A stretch of 64,000 nt of DNA, from NCBI GenBank assembly GCA_021613375.1, contig CM038725.1, forward strand, positions 37,701,824 through 37,765,823, given 5' to 3'. The DNA comes from Megaleporinus macrocephalus. Its lineage: Eukaryota; Chordata; Actinopteri; Characiformes; Anostomidae. Numbering within the stretch: the stretch's first letter is position 1; each line of letters starts with the position of its first letter. The translations under genes and the position numbers were made by a program. Shown piece by piece: positions 37,201 through 51,785 of the stretch. The notes under the pieces were generated by a model, which was not told the origin of the DNA, ran no database searches, and saw only the letters and a program-made list of their open reading frames with translations.

Positions 37201-37525
37201 AACAGGTATGTGACTATAAGATCAGGAATCTGCTGCTGAGTTTAATGATGGTGTTCAGTTTAAACTCACTGTGTTATAAACCTGTGTGTGTGTGTGTTTT
37301 GTAGATGCCCGGTTGGATCGGGACACTGATAGAGGAGCTGCTGTACCAGTGTGGGTGACTGTACTGCTGCTGGTTGGACTGGTAGCTGTGATTGTGGGAT
37401 CAGTGGTGGTGATTCTACTGCAGAGGAGAGAAATTCAGCAGCTCCGGACGAAGAATCAAGATGTTGAACTGAACAAATACTCTGACCACAGTCCAGACAA
37501 AGAGACCGCCCCCCTCGAAACATGA
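31285..37525 (+). CDS. Type I membrane receptor with two Ig-like domains (gene B)
   Basis: Paralogue of gene A with the same plan. Exons are 31285-31345, 35987-36277, 36897-37193 (or 37205) and 37305-37525, giving 289 or 293 aa with phase 1 joins. The leader starts MRSWTSALLILLMF. Domain 1 keeps the seven-cysteine pattern (CYHKC, CETSC, CRCDGQHIC). Domain 2 again lacks the core disulfide (DSGVYTIMD) and is nearly identical to that of gene A (EEVEVIYNSTDPAGPSSGQ). A helix (VTVLLLVGLVAVIVGSVVVI) is followed by a tail with one tyrosine (NKYSDH) that is not in an ITIM. AATAAA lies 88 bases past the stop. Intron 1 is 4.6 kb because of an array of 36 bp units, against 274 bases in gene A. The start is set by identity of the leader with gene A. 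An immune-receptor role is inferred; ligand unknown. Confidence 0.82.
32010..35580 (+). mobile_element. Non-autonomous element in intron 1 of gene B, swollen by an array
   Basis: The left part (32010-32240: ggtgtcaaaagtatt, actccagtaaaagtgtaaaa, gaggccgcaccacag) matches, in reverse, 48190-48425. The right part (35500-35580) ends ttacttgacacctctg, an inverted match to the left ggtgtcaa end. I infer a TIR-bearing non-autonomous DNA element whose middle has been expanded by the 36 bp array. No coding remnant is present. Confidence 0.55.
32585..35487 (+). repeat. 36 bp AT-rich minisatellite in intron 1 of gene B, ~80 copies
   Basis: Units contain gtaaggagtagaaagtactg and then ataatggagtgtaaat, with 36, 37 and 38 bp forms (aaaaaagt variants). 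Common changes are actg/acag and gagta/gacta. A rare variant with tatatagtag occurs at 35119 and 35407, 288 bases (8 units) apart, which shows block duplication. Minus-strand frames up to 1001 codons (STPYIYTPLSVL repeats) are by-products. Confidence 0.96.
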
Positions 37526-37612
37526 CCAGGAGTGCTGAGAGACACTACTTTAAACCAACGAGGCCCTACACTGTACTGTATTCAGAACAACGTTGCGTAT
37601 CCTAGCACTGCC

Positions 37613-37618
37613 AATAAA
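37613..37618 (+). terminator. Polyadenylation signal of Ig gene B
   Basis: AATAAA 88 bases downstream of the gene B stop codon, in the expected position and strand. Confidence 0.65.
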
Positions 37619-38029
37619 ATATAATACATATCTTTTTCATTTCTATAGATTTCTATAGGTTGGTTGAACCGCCTGGACATTTGTGGGCTTGCCAGTTACA
37701 TATCTTACTAGAACTCACCCCTCATGCGCATGACATCACACTCTGCGGATCGGTTTGCAGAAAACTAGAGACAGAGACGCCAAACCTGCAAGGTTACTGG
37801 ACGACTAGCATTACGACTCTCTGAATGTATAAGTGCCAAATTTGCTGGACGTGTTTTCTTTTTATCCACAGCATCAATTTTCAGTGAGAATTATGTTGCA
37901 ACATCAGACAGTTTATTATTCACAGTTCTTATACGCGAGTGCACAAGCTAGGGGGCGCAAAAACGCGAGGTGAAAAATATAAATCTGCAACACCACCGGA
38001 GGCTCTCTGCGCTCGAGTTTCAGAGGGGG
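37619..38029. other. Spacer with repeat-like text; no gene seen
   Basis: Includes accaccggaggctctctgcg (37990-38009), which resembles a fish dispersed repeat, directly before the next array. Confidence 0.35.
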
Positions 38030-39122
38030 TCGGTTCTGACAGTCTCGGAGGTGGTTCTGACAGTTTGGGTTGGTTCTGACAGTCTGGGGTGGTTCTGACA
38101 GTCTCGGAGGTGGTTCTGACAGTCTGGGGTGGTTCTGACAGTCTCGGGGGTGGTTCTGACAGTCTCGGAGGTGGTTCTGACAGTCTGGGGTGGTTCTGAC
38201 AGTCTCGGGGGTGGTTCTGACAGTCTCGGAGGTGGTTCTGACAGTTTGGGTTGGTTCTGACAGTCTGGGGGGGTTCTGACAGTCTGGGGTGGTTCTGACA
38301 GTCTCGGGGGGTGGTTCTGACAGTCTTGGGGGTGGTTCTGACAGTCTCGGAGGTGGTTCTGACAGTTTGGGTTGGTTCTGACAGTCTGGGGTGGTTCTGA
38401 CAGTCTCGGGGTTGGTTCTGACAGCCTTGGGGGTGGTTCTGACAGTCTCGGAGGTGGTTCTGACAGTCTCGGGGGTGGTTCTGACAGTCTCTGAGGTGGT
38501 TCTGACAGTTTGGGTTGGTTCTGACAGTCTCGGGGGTGGTTCTGACAGTCTCAGAGGTGGTTCTGACAGTCTGGGGTGGTTCTGACAGTCTCAGAGGTGG
38601 TTCTGACAGTTTGGGTTGGTTCTAACAGTCTGGGGTGGTTCTGACAGTCTGGGGTGGTTCTGACAGTCTCGGGGGTGGTTCTGACAGTCTTGGGGGTGGT
38701 TCTGACAGTCTCGGGGGTGGTTCTGACAGTCTCAGAGGTGGTTCTGACAGTCTGGGGTGGTTCTGACAGTCTCAGAGGTGGTTCTGACAGTTTGGGTTGG
38801 TTCTGACAGTCTGGGGTGGTTCTGACAGTCTGGGGTGGTTCTGACAGTCTCGGAGGTGGTTCTGACAGTCTGGGGTGGTTCTGACAGTCTCGGGGGTGGT
38901 TCTGACAGTCTCGCAGGTGGTTCTGACAGTTTGGGTTGGTTCTGACAGTCTCGGGGGTGGTTCTGACAGTCTCAGAGGTGGTTCTGACAGTCTTGGGGGT
39001 GGTTCTGACAGTCTCGGGGGTGGTTCTGACAGTCTGGGGTGGTTCTGACAGTCTCGGGGGTGGTGCTGACAGTCTGGGGTGGTTCTGACAGTCTCGGAGG
39101 TGGTTCTGACAGTCTGGGGGCG
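38030..39122 (+). repeat. ~20 bp minisatellite downstream of gene B, ~50 copies
   Basis: Units of 19-21 bases built on ggtggttctgacagtctc with endings ggg, gag or a shortened ggg. The unit length wavers, so open frames are short, unlike the 36 bp arrays. Confidence 0.95.
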
Positions 39123-39399
39123 GTTAGGCTGATATTGGATACTCGGTGGATATTCACGTTTTGGCGCTGCTGTAACTCTTGTTTAAGGGCACTTCAGTCG
39201 TGTCCTGGGCATTAAACCGGCAACCTTCTGGTCAGAAGATGTTGGTTTACCAACATCCAGCTCACGACTTCGAGTATCGTTTACAACATACTACGTGAAA
39301 TTTGTTATACGGAAGTTTTTTTATTTCCTCTGTTTTTATTATCTGTTTATGTTATTATTTAAATAAAATTAATAATAAACACACACTGGCTGGTTTTGA

Positions 39400-39510
39400 T
39401 ATCCTTCCTAAGAACATAAAACATCCATTATCTTCTGCTTTATCCTGCTACAAAAGCGGGTTACACCATGGACAGGTCACCAGTCCATTGCATGGCCAAC
39501 ACACACTTAC
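39400..39510 (+). repeat. Fragment of a dispersed fish repeat
   Basis: catccattatcttctgcttt, gggttacaccatggacaggt and ccattgcatggcc match, with drift, the sequence at 45885-46005. This fragment runs directly into the inverted 20 bp array. Confidence 0.65.
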
Positions 39511-40604
39511 TGTACTGACCACTACACCACCGTACTAACCACTACACCACCGTACTAACCACTACACCACCATACTAACCACTACACCACCGTACTGACC
39601 ACTACACCACCGTACTGACCACTACACCACCGTACTAATCACTACACCACCGTACTAACCACTACACCACCATACTAACCACTACACCACCGTACTAACC
39701 ACTACACCACCGTACTAACCACTACACCACCGTACTAACCACTACACCACCGTACTAACCACTACACCACCATACTAACCACTACACCACCGTACTAACC
39801 ACTACACCACCATACTAACAACTACACCACCGTACTAACCACTACACCACCGTACTAACCACTACACCACCGTACTAACCACTACACCACCATACTAACC
39901 ACTACACCACCATACTAACCACTACACCACCGTACTAACCACTACACCACCGTACTGACCACTACACCACCATACTAACCACTACACCACCATACTAACC
40001 ACTACACCACCGTACTAACCACTACACCACCATACTAACCACTACACCACCGTACTGACCACTACACCACCGTACTAACCACTACACCACCATACTAACC
40101 ACTACACCACCATACTGACCACTACACCACCATACTAACCACTACACCACCATACTAACCACTACACCACCATACTGACCACTACACCACCATACTGACC
40201 ACTACACCACCATACTAACCACTACACCACCATACTAACCACTACACCACCATACTGACCACTACACCACCGTACTAACCACTACACCACCGTACTAACC
40301 ACTACACCACCATACTAACCACTACACCACCATACTAACCACTACACCACCGTACTAACCACTACACCACCATACTAACCACTACACCACCGTACTAACC
40401 ACTACACCACTGTACTAACCACTACACCACCGTACTAACCACTACACCACCGTACTAACCACTACACCACCATACTAACCACTACACCACCATACTAACC
40501 ACTACACCACCATACTGACCACTACACCACCATACTGACCACTACACCACCATACTAACCACTACACCACCATACTAACCACTACACCACCATACTAACC
40601 ACTA
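39511..40604 (-). repeat. 20 bp minisatellite, ~55 copies (minus orientation)
   Basis: The unit actacaccaccgtactaacc is the exact reverse complement of the unit at 23320-24673. It has the same variable sites (cgta/cata and taacc/tgacc) and an almost perfectly regular 20 bp register. About 15 kb of DNA, including Ig gene B, lies between the two opposed arrays. Confidence 0.97.
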
Positions 40605-40676
40605 TGTTTTATGACTATAATGTAACAACAATGTGAATTATGTAAGTTAAAAATCTTATAAATGTTATCCCATATG

Positions 40677-41350
40677 GTCACTGTCCAAAGAAAAGTATCT
40701 CCAAAATAGTAACTTTACAGGAGAGAACTAAGACACTCTTTACTTTTATGTAAATTAACATGAAAAGGTTTTATTTATAAGTAAGTCTGGAGCTTTTCTA
40801 TTGGTTTATTCATTATAAAATATTCACATGATGTAATAAGCACCTGTCGAGTTCAAATAATATAGAAAAATGAGAAACATTTCACTGGCTTTGGGTGAAA
40901 TGGGTATTTTAAATATTTGGCTATAGTTTCTTAAATTCTTTACAGATATATTCTCAGTTGGCTGGAAGAACAGAATAACTAACTAAATGATTACTACATG
41001 TCGTCGCTGTCCATTTTTTTTCAACGCTATTTGAAAGCATCAACGGCCGTTTACGTTCTATTAAAATCATGATGAATGGACCAATAGAAATGCACTAAAA
41101 TAGTTCAATCAAATCAAATCAAAATGTATGTCATCACAAAGCAGCTTTACAGGAATTTAGTGATAGGAAAAGTTCAATAGAGCATAAATAAGCAGAAGAA
41201 GAAAATAAAAACATAGAAAGAAATCATAGAAAAACCATTTAAAAAATAGCTTGGAAAAAAATTCTGATTCCTTTGACTTTCATCAAAGCTGAGGTCAGTG
41301 TTTGACCTTTGGCCATTTTGGAGGTACTCGATTTTTGATTGGACAGTGAC
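40677..41350. mobile_element. Possible MITE with GTCACTGTCC ends
   Basis: The left end gtcactgtccaaag (40677) and right end ggacagtgac (to 41350) are inverted copies, flanked by atatg and gatatg. Related text recurs: gtgactgtccaaag and tttctattggtcc at 41590-41720, and ggaccaatagaaatgc inverted at 41079. It has no coding content and includes an L2-tail fragment at 41101-41165. Confidence 0.5.
41101..41165 (-). repeat. Inverted fragment of an L2-type LINE tail
   Basis: The plus strand reads aatcaaatcaaatcaaa, then aaagcagctttacaggaa. The reverse complement gives cctgtaaagctgcttt, the same tail as at 12410. Confidence 0.6.
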
Positions 41351-41569
41351 GATATGTTATTTAATGTTGTGACAGTAACTATTTCTAAATATACTATAAT
41401 ATTTCTGACATGTTGTTTTCAAACATCGTTTATTCAAATGAGCTGTAAGTTGATAAGAAGAGTACAGTCATGATGCTGGAGGGCTGTGATCATAACTATA
41501 ACATGTTATGATTAGAATATAAGAACAGTGTTGTGGTGTGGAGTAGACCTGGTAGTGAGGTAAGCTGAA

Positions 41570-41740
41570 ATGTTTTAAATGTTATTATATGTCGTGACTG
41601 TCCAAAGAACAACAAGTATCTCCCAAATAGTAACAAATTCACTGGTCTTCACTGGTAGTGTAAGTCATTAAGAGGGTTTATATAGAAGTGAGTTTGGAGC
41701 GTTTCTATTGGTCCGTTCATCATAACCCTTTTAATAAAGA
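41570..41740 (+). repeat. Second copy of the GTCACTGTCC repeat
   Basis: gtgactgtccaaagaacaac, caaatagtaacaa and ggagcgtttctattggtcc align with 40677-40830 (gtcactgtccaaagaaaagt, ggagcttttctattgg). Confidence 0.5.
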
Positions 41741-41819
41741 AATAGAAATCAAAAGATAATCAGCTACAAATGGAGACGCGTGTTTTATTTCTCTGGGAAG
41801 TGATGATGTTAGAACACGC

Positions 41820-41935
41820 GCTCTCGTAGTGACGCAGGCGCACAACAGTCAGCAACCAGACACGCAGCGGAGATGACGTAAGCGCATGTCCTGCATACGT
41901 TAGTGGGTCTCAGCTCGCTCTCTTCTGTAGGTAAA
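41820..41935 (+). promoter_or_regulatory. Promoter or 5' UTR region of dioxygenase copy 1
   Basis: CpG-containing DNA with a CRE-like tgacgtaa (41874) lies just upstream of the first coding exon. The run gctcgctctcttctgtag ending at 41930 looks like a polypyrimidine tract with acceptor AG, so the start codon may lie in the second exon of the mRNA. The same acceptor-like run is kept in copy 2 before 51775, while the DNA further up differs. Confidence 0.4.
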
Positions 41936-41941
41936 CACAGC

Positions 41942-46625
<4,684 letters not shown>

Positions 46626-46650
46626 CCTAATTTAAATTGAGTACAATGAC

Positions 46651-46656
46651 AATAAA
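46651..46656 (+). terminator. Polyadenylation signal of dioxygenase copy 1
   Basis: AATAAA 25 bases past the stop codon. Confidence 0.6.
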
Positions 46657-47220
46657 AGCTATAAAGGTTTTGCGGATAGAAAACGTTATTTTACAGATGT
46701 TTCCTGTAATATTACGATAAAAGGCTTTCTATAAATTGACGCCGCTAACAGCCCTGCTAATGTACAGTAACATCCCCACTGTAAAATCTGACGAGCTGAT
46801 CTTACTAAAAGCAATCTAAGAAACAAACTGCCTCGAAACAGTCAAGTCCATGTAACTAAGTTATTTTTACTCTATGTATGCTATTATATAATAGTAACAT
46901 TATCACATGTATTTACTCCATTAAACTGAGTTTAGTAAGTCAGTGTAAGTTGTTGTTATTGTAACACAAGTTGATGTGCCTTCACAAAAGAGTCCCGTTT
47001 ACTTGGTGGAATTTATGAAACCGACTGCCTTAGAAAAATTAAGTAATCCCAACAAAGAATTCTCAGTATTATTCATTTTATTTCAATAAATTACTGTTCT
47101 GAGCATCTTAAGTATAACTAAAGAGTTTGTGGGAATACATTTTACAAACAAAACATCAAACAAATTAAAACCAACCAGTATATAAAGAAAAATGTTTAAT
47201 CTAAGTCTTCTAAATCATTA
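46657..47220. other. AT-rich intergenic DNA; no gene seen
   Basis: No open frame of note. The text resembles decayed non-autonomous repeats but cannot be assigned. Confidence 0.4.
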
Positions 47221-47620
47221 AAATATTAAGGTGGTACGTTCATACCATAATAGAACTAGTGGTCTTGGACAATCTGTGACATCTACCTGTCTATTCTCAT
47301 TAAGGAGGCAAGTCATTAAAAACTTTATTGGTAGTGTGTCCCACAAATAAACGCAGCATCTCCTGAACTTATCTGCTCCCAGAATCAGCTTTCTGAGAGC
47401 GTCCAAATGAAGGTTGTGTATTAGCTCACAAGTCAGGCCAATTGCTTGAGCGTAGCTTTCAGTGTCATCCATAATGATGCTACCCTCTAATTTGGTAGCT
47501 GTGCTGGATGGATGAAGGTTCATGGCATTTGGACCTGGTCTTCAGGTTCAGCAGTCAATACCCCAACAGGAACCTGGGTGAAACCTGTGACGGCATCTAA
47601 ACCCTGCAGCCAATAAGAAA
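47218..47620 (-). pseudogene. Protein-coding fragment of unknown type (minus strand)
   Basis: The minus strand gives AVTGFTQVPVGVLTAEPED, a frameshift, then a 101-codon frame with SIIMDDTESYAQAIGLTCEL, IHNLHLD and RRCCVYLWDTL. The spacing of acidic, hydrophobic and aromatic residues is protein-like rather than repeat-like. The YAQAIxLTxxLIxNLxL pattern recalls the C-terminal part of SAMD3-like proteins that are multiplied in fish, but this is a weak impression. The frameshift and lack of flanking exons suggest a retrocopy or mobile-element relic. Confidence 0.35.
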
Positions 47621-47673
47621 CGTTTTATTTATGAGGTAATATTTATCCTTCACTGTGTAAGACCGTCTCTCCA

Positions 47674-48136
47674 GCCCAGTCAGTGTCGTCGTCCCTCCAG
47701 CTCAGTCAGTGTCGTCGTCCGTCCAGCCCAGTCAGTGTCGTCGTCCCTCCAGCTCAGTCACTGTCGTCGTCCCTCCAGCCCAGTCAGTGTCGTCGTTCCT
47801 CCAGCTCAGTCACTGTCGTCGTCCCTCCAGCTCAGTCATTGCCGTTGTTCCTCCATCCCAGTCACTGTTGTAGTCTCTCCATCCCAGTCACTGCCGTCGT
47901 CCCTTCATCCCAGTCACTGCTGTCATCTCCTCATCCCAGTCACTGCTGTTGTCTCTCCATCCCAGTCACTGCCGTCATCCCTTCATCCCAGTCACTGCCG
48001 TCATCCCTTCATCCCAGTCACTGCTGTCATTTCCTCATCCCAGTCACTGCTGTCATTTCCTCATCCCAGTCACTGCTGTCGTCTCTCCATCCCAGTCATT
48101 GCCGTCATCTCTCCATCCCAGTCACTGCTGTTGTTA
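47674..48136 (+). repeat. 26 bp minisatellite, ~18 copies
   Basis: Units read ccagctcagtcactgtcgtc plus gtccct. Units on the left are Cys/Arg-type and those on the right (catcccagtcactgctgtc) form a second sub-family, so the array has two domains. Open frames of up to 185 codons across it are by-products. Confidence 0.93.
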
Positions 48137-48425
48137 ATAAACACCAATGTCCTCATTATGGTCAACTTGGACGTCCCTTTCAATCAGCAGCAGAGCTGAA
48201 GCAGCTGTCTCTGTGGTGCGGCCTAAGCTTTTGTCCTTAATGGCATTTTTCCTTACATTACTTTTACTTGAAACTTTTTTTCAAGTACTTTTTTTGAAAG
48301 CAGTACTTTTACACTTTTACTGGAGTAAAAAGCTTCAGTTGATACTTCAACTTCTACAGAAGTATCTTTAAGCCCTAGTATCTATACTTCTACCTGAGTA
48401 ATGAATGTGAATACTTTTGACCCCT
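48137..48425 (-). mobile_element. Second copy of the element in intron 1 of gene B (inverted)
   Basis: The reverse complement of 48190-48425 reads gggtcaaaagtattcacatt, actccagtaaaagtgtaaaa and ggccgcaccacag, matching 32010-32240. It too adjoins a minisatellite, here of unrelated 26 bp units. Confidence 0.6.
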
Positions 48426-49095
48426 TTGGTCTTAGCTGTACATCTAGACTAACAGAGTGCAGCCATCTATAAGCAGACTTTAATATTTAGCAATGCTTTA
48501 TTGGTAAACCTCAATCTTACAACTAGCTTTAAATAAGCTTGTTGTGTTAGCTCCTCACACACTGCTGAATGTCAGCGTTACAGCTCAGCCCTCTCTCTGG
48601 CAACGGCACATTGTAAAGGGCGTGTGGCTAAAACACCTAACGACTAACACCACATTTTACCCACAGGAGGGGCACTTCTCTGTTAGAGGAGCACCTACAT
48701 CTGAACTTCACCGTGTAGGACAGCCCTGTACAGCCCTGCATTCTCTACTAGAAAGGGTGCCCTCTGGGACACTGTCTAGTAGGGGTGACATAGAGGACAC
48801 TTAATAATGTGCCCTTTTCTATTGGACAGGCAACCCTAAAAGAGCACTCATTTAGACAGATTATCAATCTTTCCGGTTCTAGATAATACACCATCATAAT
48901 TTATCGCTCAGTCATTTTTTTCCTATGTAAAGGGCTAACAGGGCCTTTTTTTGCCACTCTAGAGGGCAGTTTGGCAATGTTTTTTTTTTTAAACCATATA
49001 GGTACACAAGGGGGTGCCGTCGCCCTTCCAGAGTCCACCAGTGTTCTGTACTCCTGTTTCTCTCTGTACTCCTCTCTCGCGTCTTCCTGCAGCCT
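48426..49095. other. Intergenic DNA with an unassigned 86-codon frame
   Basis: A plus frame at 48544-48804 shows no recognisable domain. Surrounding text (gcgtgtggctaaaacacc, aggggtgacatagaggac) is unassigned. Confidence 0.3.
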
Positions 49096-51522
49096 ACACT
49101 CTAAAGAATTATTCAGTGTCTTTGTAAATATCACAATAATAAAAAGCTATACAGCATTTATAAAATCTCTGAATCTCGTTTAAGTGATTGTTTGAGTTGG
49201 ACATTTGAACTCTCCAACAGTTAATTTGGTCCTAAATTTACATCTACTATTTAAGTTCAATTAGTAGTTAACTAACAAATATAACTAACAAATGTTTAAT
49301 ATTTTTAGAAAATTCCTAATAAAGTATTTGTGATACTGATCAGTTTTTAAATACTACAATTATTATTTATTTATCAATATTTCATTTCTTCTACAACAAC
49401 TGAAGAAATTTTGTAAGTTCAGTTAAAGGTCACGTGGACGCCATTAACAAAAAGCGCGGGAAGAGAGAGGCGCCTCTGCTGAGGAGAGCCACCTTGGCTA
49501 CCTGCAAATCTCGGTAAGTAGGCTGCTAACAAAAGTTCTTATTTGTTTTAATTTACTTTTTATTGTTTAATAACTTTTATTGTTAGTGATTTTCTGATCA
49601 CTGTCGCAGCTGGCATTTTCAATGTTAACTAGCATTAGCTTAGCTAGCTAATTTCTACAGTTGGCAGGTCCTGCTGGTAGAAACATCGTGACTTTGGCTT
49701 TTTATGGATTCTTTTCTTTGTCTGAGGAAAAGAACAGAGCTCTAGAGAACCGTGGGGATCAAGTTTAAAGGGGAGAAGAGGGAGAGCAGAGTAAATGTGG
49801 TTGCGCTTCAGAACTTTAGCCTCAGTGTGGTGAAGTAGCCGAGCTGACTGGATGACTGAACGTCGCGCGGGGTCCTACTCCGACTGGAGCTTCAGCTTAG
49901 TATAGCTAGCTAAGCTAACTAGGCGTAAATCCAAACAATGACAGAGAAATTCTGATTTATGCTGTCATTCAGACAAATGTAAGTCATAGAAGACAAAAAC
50001 CCGAACGTTCAAAACATCTACAAATGTTACGCAGCTCGTAAAATGTGAGATATTTGTACGCGGGAGATGCAGCGCGAGCTAGAGTGAACGTAGCGCGAGC
50101 TAGAGTGAACGTAGCGCGGACTCTCAACCCATCTCCGGTATTTTACCCGGTGAACAGCGCGGTGTCCTCAATCAGACTACAGCCCATACCGAGTGCTGTG
50201 CCTAGAAACGAACACTGGACACTCCGGCTCTGAACCGAGATCAGTTGGATTAACACACCGAGAGGAACCGACTCGTCCAGATCAGCAGTTTACCGTTTCT
50301 GTTAAACTCGGGAACCGATTCCCACCGTTCACTTAAGAGTCGACTCAAAGAGCTCACTCAGAACCGACACCTCACCAGCCAGCAGGTCTCACACCACAGA
50401 CTGAATCTCCAGCGCTAATATCAGATACTCATGTAGCTCAGTGTACGAGAGAGAGACACGGGGTCGCCGAGCTGTGCTGAGAATCACCGATCAGGACCAT
50501 TTTCACCGAGATAAATAAAGCTGTGCAGCTGATCTAAACACTGTGTCATAGTTTTATATCCCAAAGTGACATGGATTTCAGTCTTTGCTGGATTGAAATG
50601 ATGATAGATTTTGTTAGTAATTTTTTTTCTTCTTCTTCTGATCTCTCTCTCTCTCAGGTCAGTGCAGAGTTTCAGAGAATCACCACCCTCACACCGGAAT
50701 CCTCCTTCAAACTCTATAGTCACTTTTCAGCTTCGCTTTTCAGAGAAGTTGTGCTGCCCAGGTTTTCTACAGTCATTGGTTTCAGTCATATGCAGATCAG
50801 TTGAGCCATTTGTTCTCAAAGCATCTTACAAGTTTAAGACCAGAAGTAGTTTAGTTAGGCTATACAAAGTTCTACAGTAATGGTTTTATTACTGTGTAAT
50901 CCAAGTTGAGATTTTCATTCATCCCAAACTGACTCTTTTCACTTTTTGCTGTTGTATGCCGTTTAAATAGATTAAATGACCTGTTGCTGTATTTTATCTA
51001 AATTTATATCTATATATATTTTTTCTACATATTCCCTTTCCAAAGAAAACCAGGTTGAATTTACTGCCATGTGTTACATTGATGATGTAGTAAATATATT
51101 AATGTGTGTGCAGTTGCTTTATTTACACTTGATTTCATTATATAAATTAATGTTAAGTCCTCCTAGAGAAAAAGGTAAATATAGGTAAAAAACAATTAAG
51201 TACACTGGTAAGTCCAGCATGAGTAGTAATAAACATTTAGTACATGAAGCATAATTTTTCTGCAGTCATCTTTACCCAGCATTTCAATTATCTACTCATT
51301 TTTTAAAACTAGTTTAGACTAAGGATTTTATTTATCTACTCAGTATTATATGCTGTAGACCTAAATGTGTTTGATCATATCTACTTAATTATTTAAGTAG
51401 TAATTTAACTCAGATCGTAGATATAAATTATTTCACAGCTTTCAAATGTACTCAGTATTTTCTAAGTGTAGAAATGTTTTACAATAAAATTGAGTTGATC
51501 AGTTTTATTTTTTAGAGTGTGC
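49096..51522. mobile_element. Possible TIR element between the dioxygenase copies
   Basis: acactctaaagaatta at 49096 and ttattttttagagtgt ending at 51522 are inverted copies, as seen at the ends of several fish DNA transposons. Inside are a CpG-rich part (49440-50500) with donor- and acceptor-like sites, a direct 21 bp repeat (gcgagctagagtgaacgtag) near 50080, and AT-rich DNA, but no transposase. No matching target duplication was found, so this remains tentative. Confidence 0.35.
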
Positions 51523-51785
51523 TTCGACTATCTGCTCCGTCACGTGACGGCAGGACAGAAGCGGAGAAGGGAGGTGGACGGCAAGAGCAACGTGTGCTCG
51601 CAAATCCTGAAAAGCGAGTACTGAATGTAGAGACACTGACATTAAACTATCGATCACATCACGTTAGTATCAATTCAGTACCAATACTAGCGTTGGAACC
51701 AATAATATCGATTTTTTAACCGATCCAAATCGGGTAACGACAGTTAGGAAAGTTCAGCTCGCGCTCTTCTGTAGGTAAACACAGC

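Noticed and set aside
47683..48240. 185-codon plus-strand open frame (SSLQLSQCRRPSS type)
   Set aside because: It follows a 26 bp minisatellite; three frames are open in parallel and none shows a domain.
48544..48804. 86-codon open frame as a small gene
   Set aside because: No domain, no splice support, and odd composition. It lies among repeat-like DNA.
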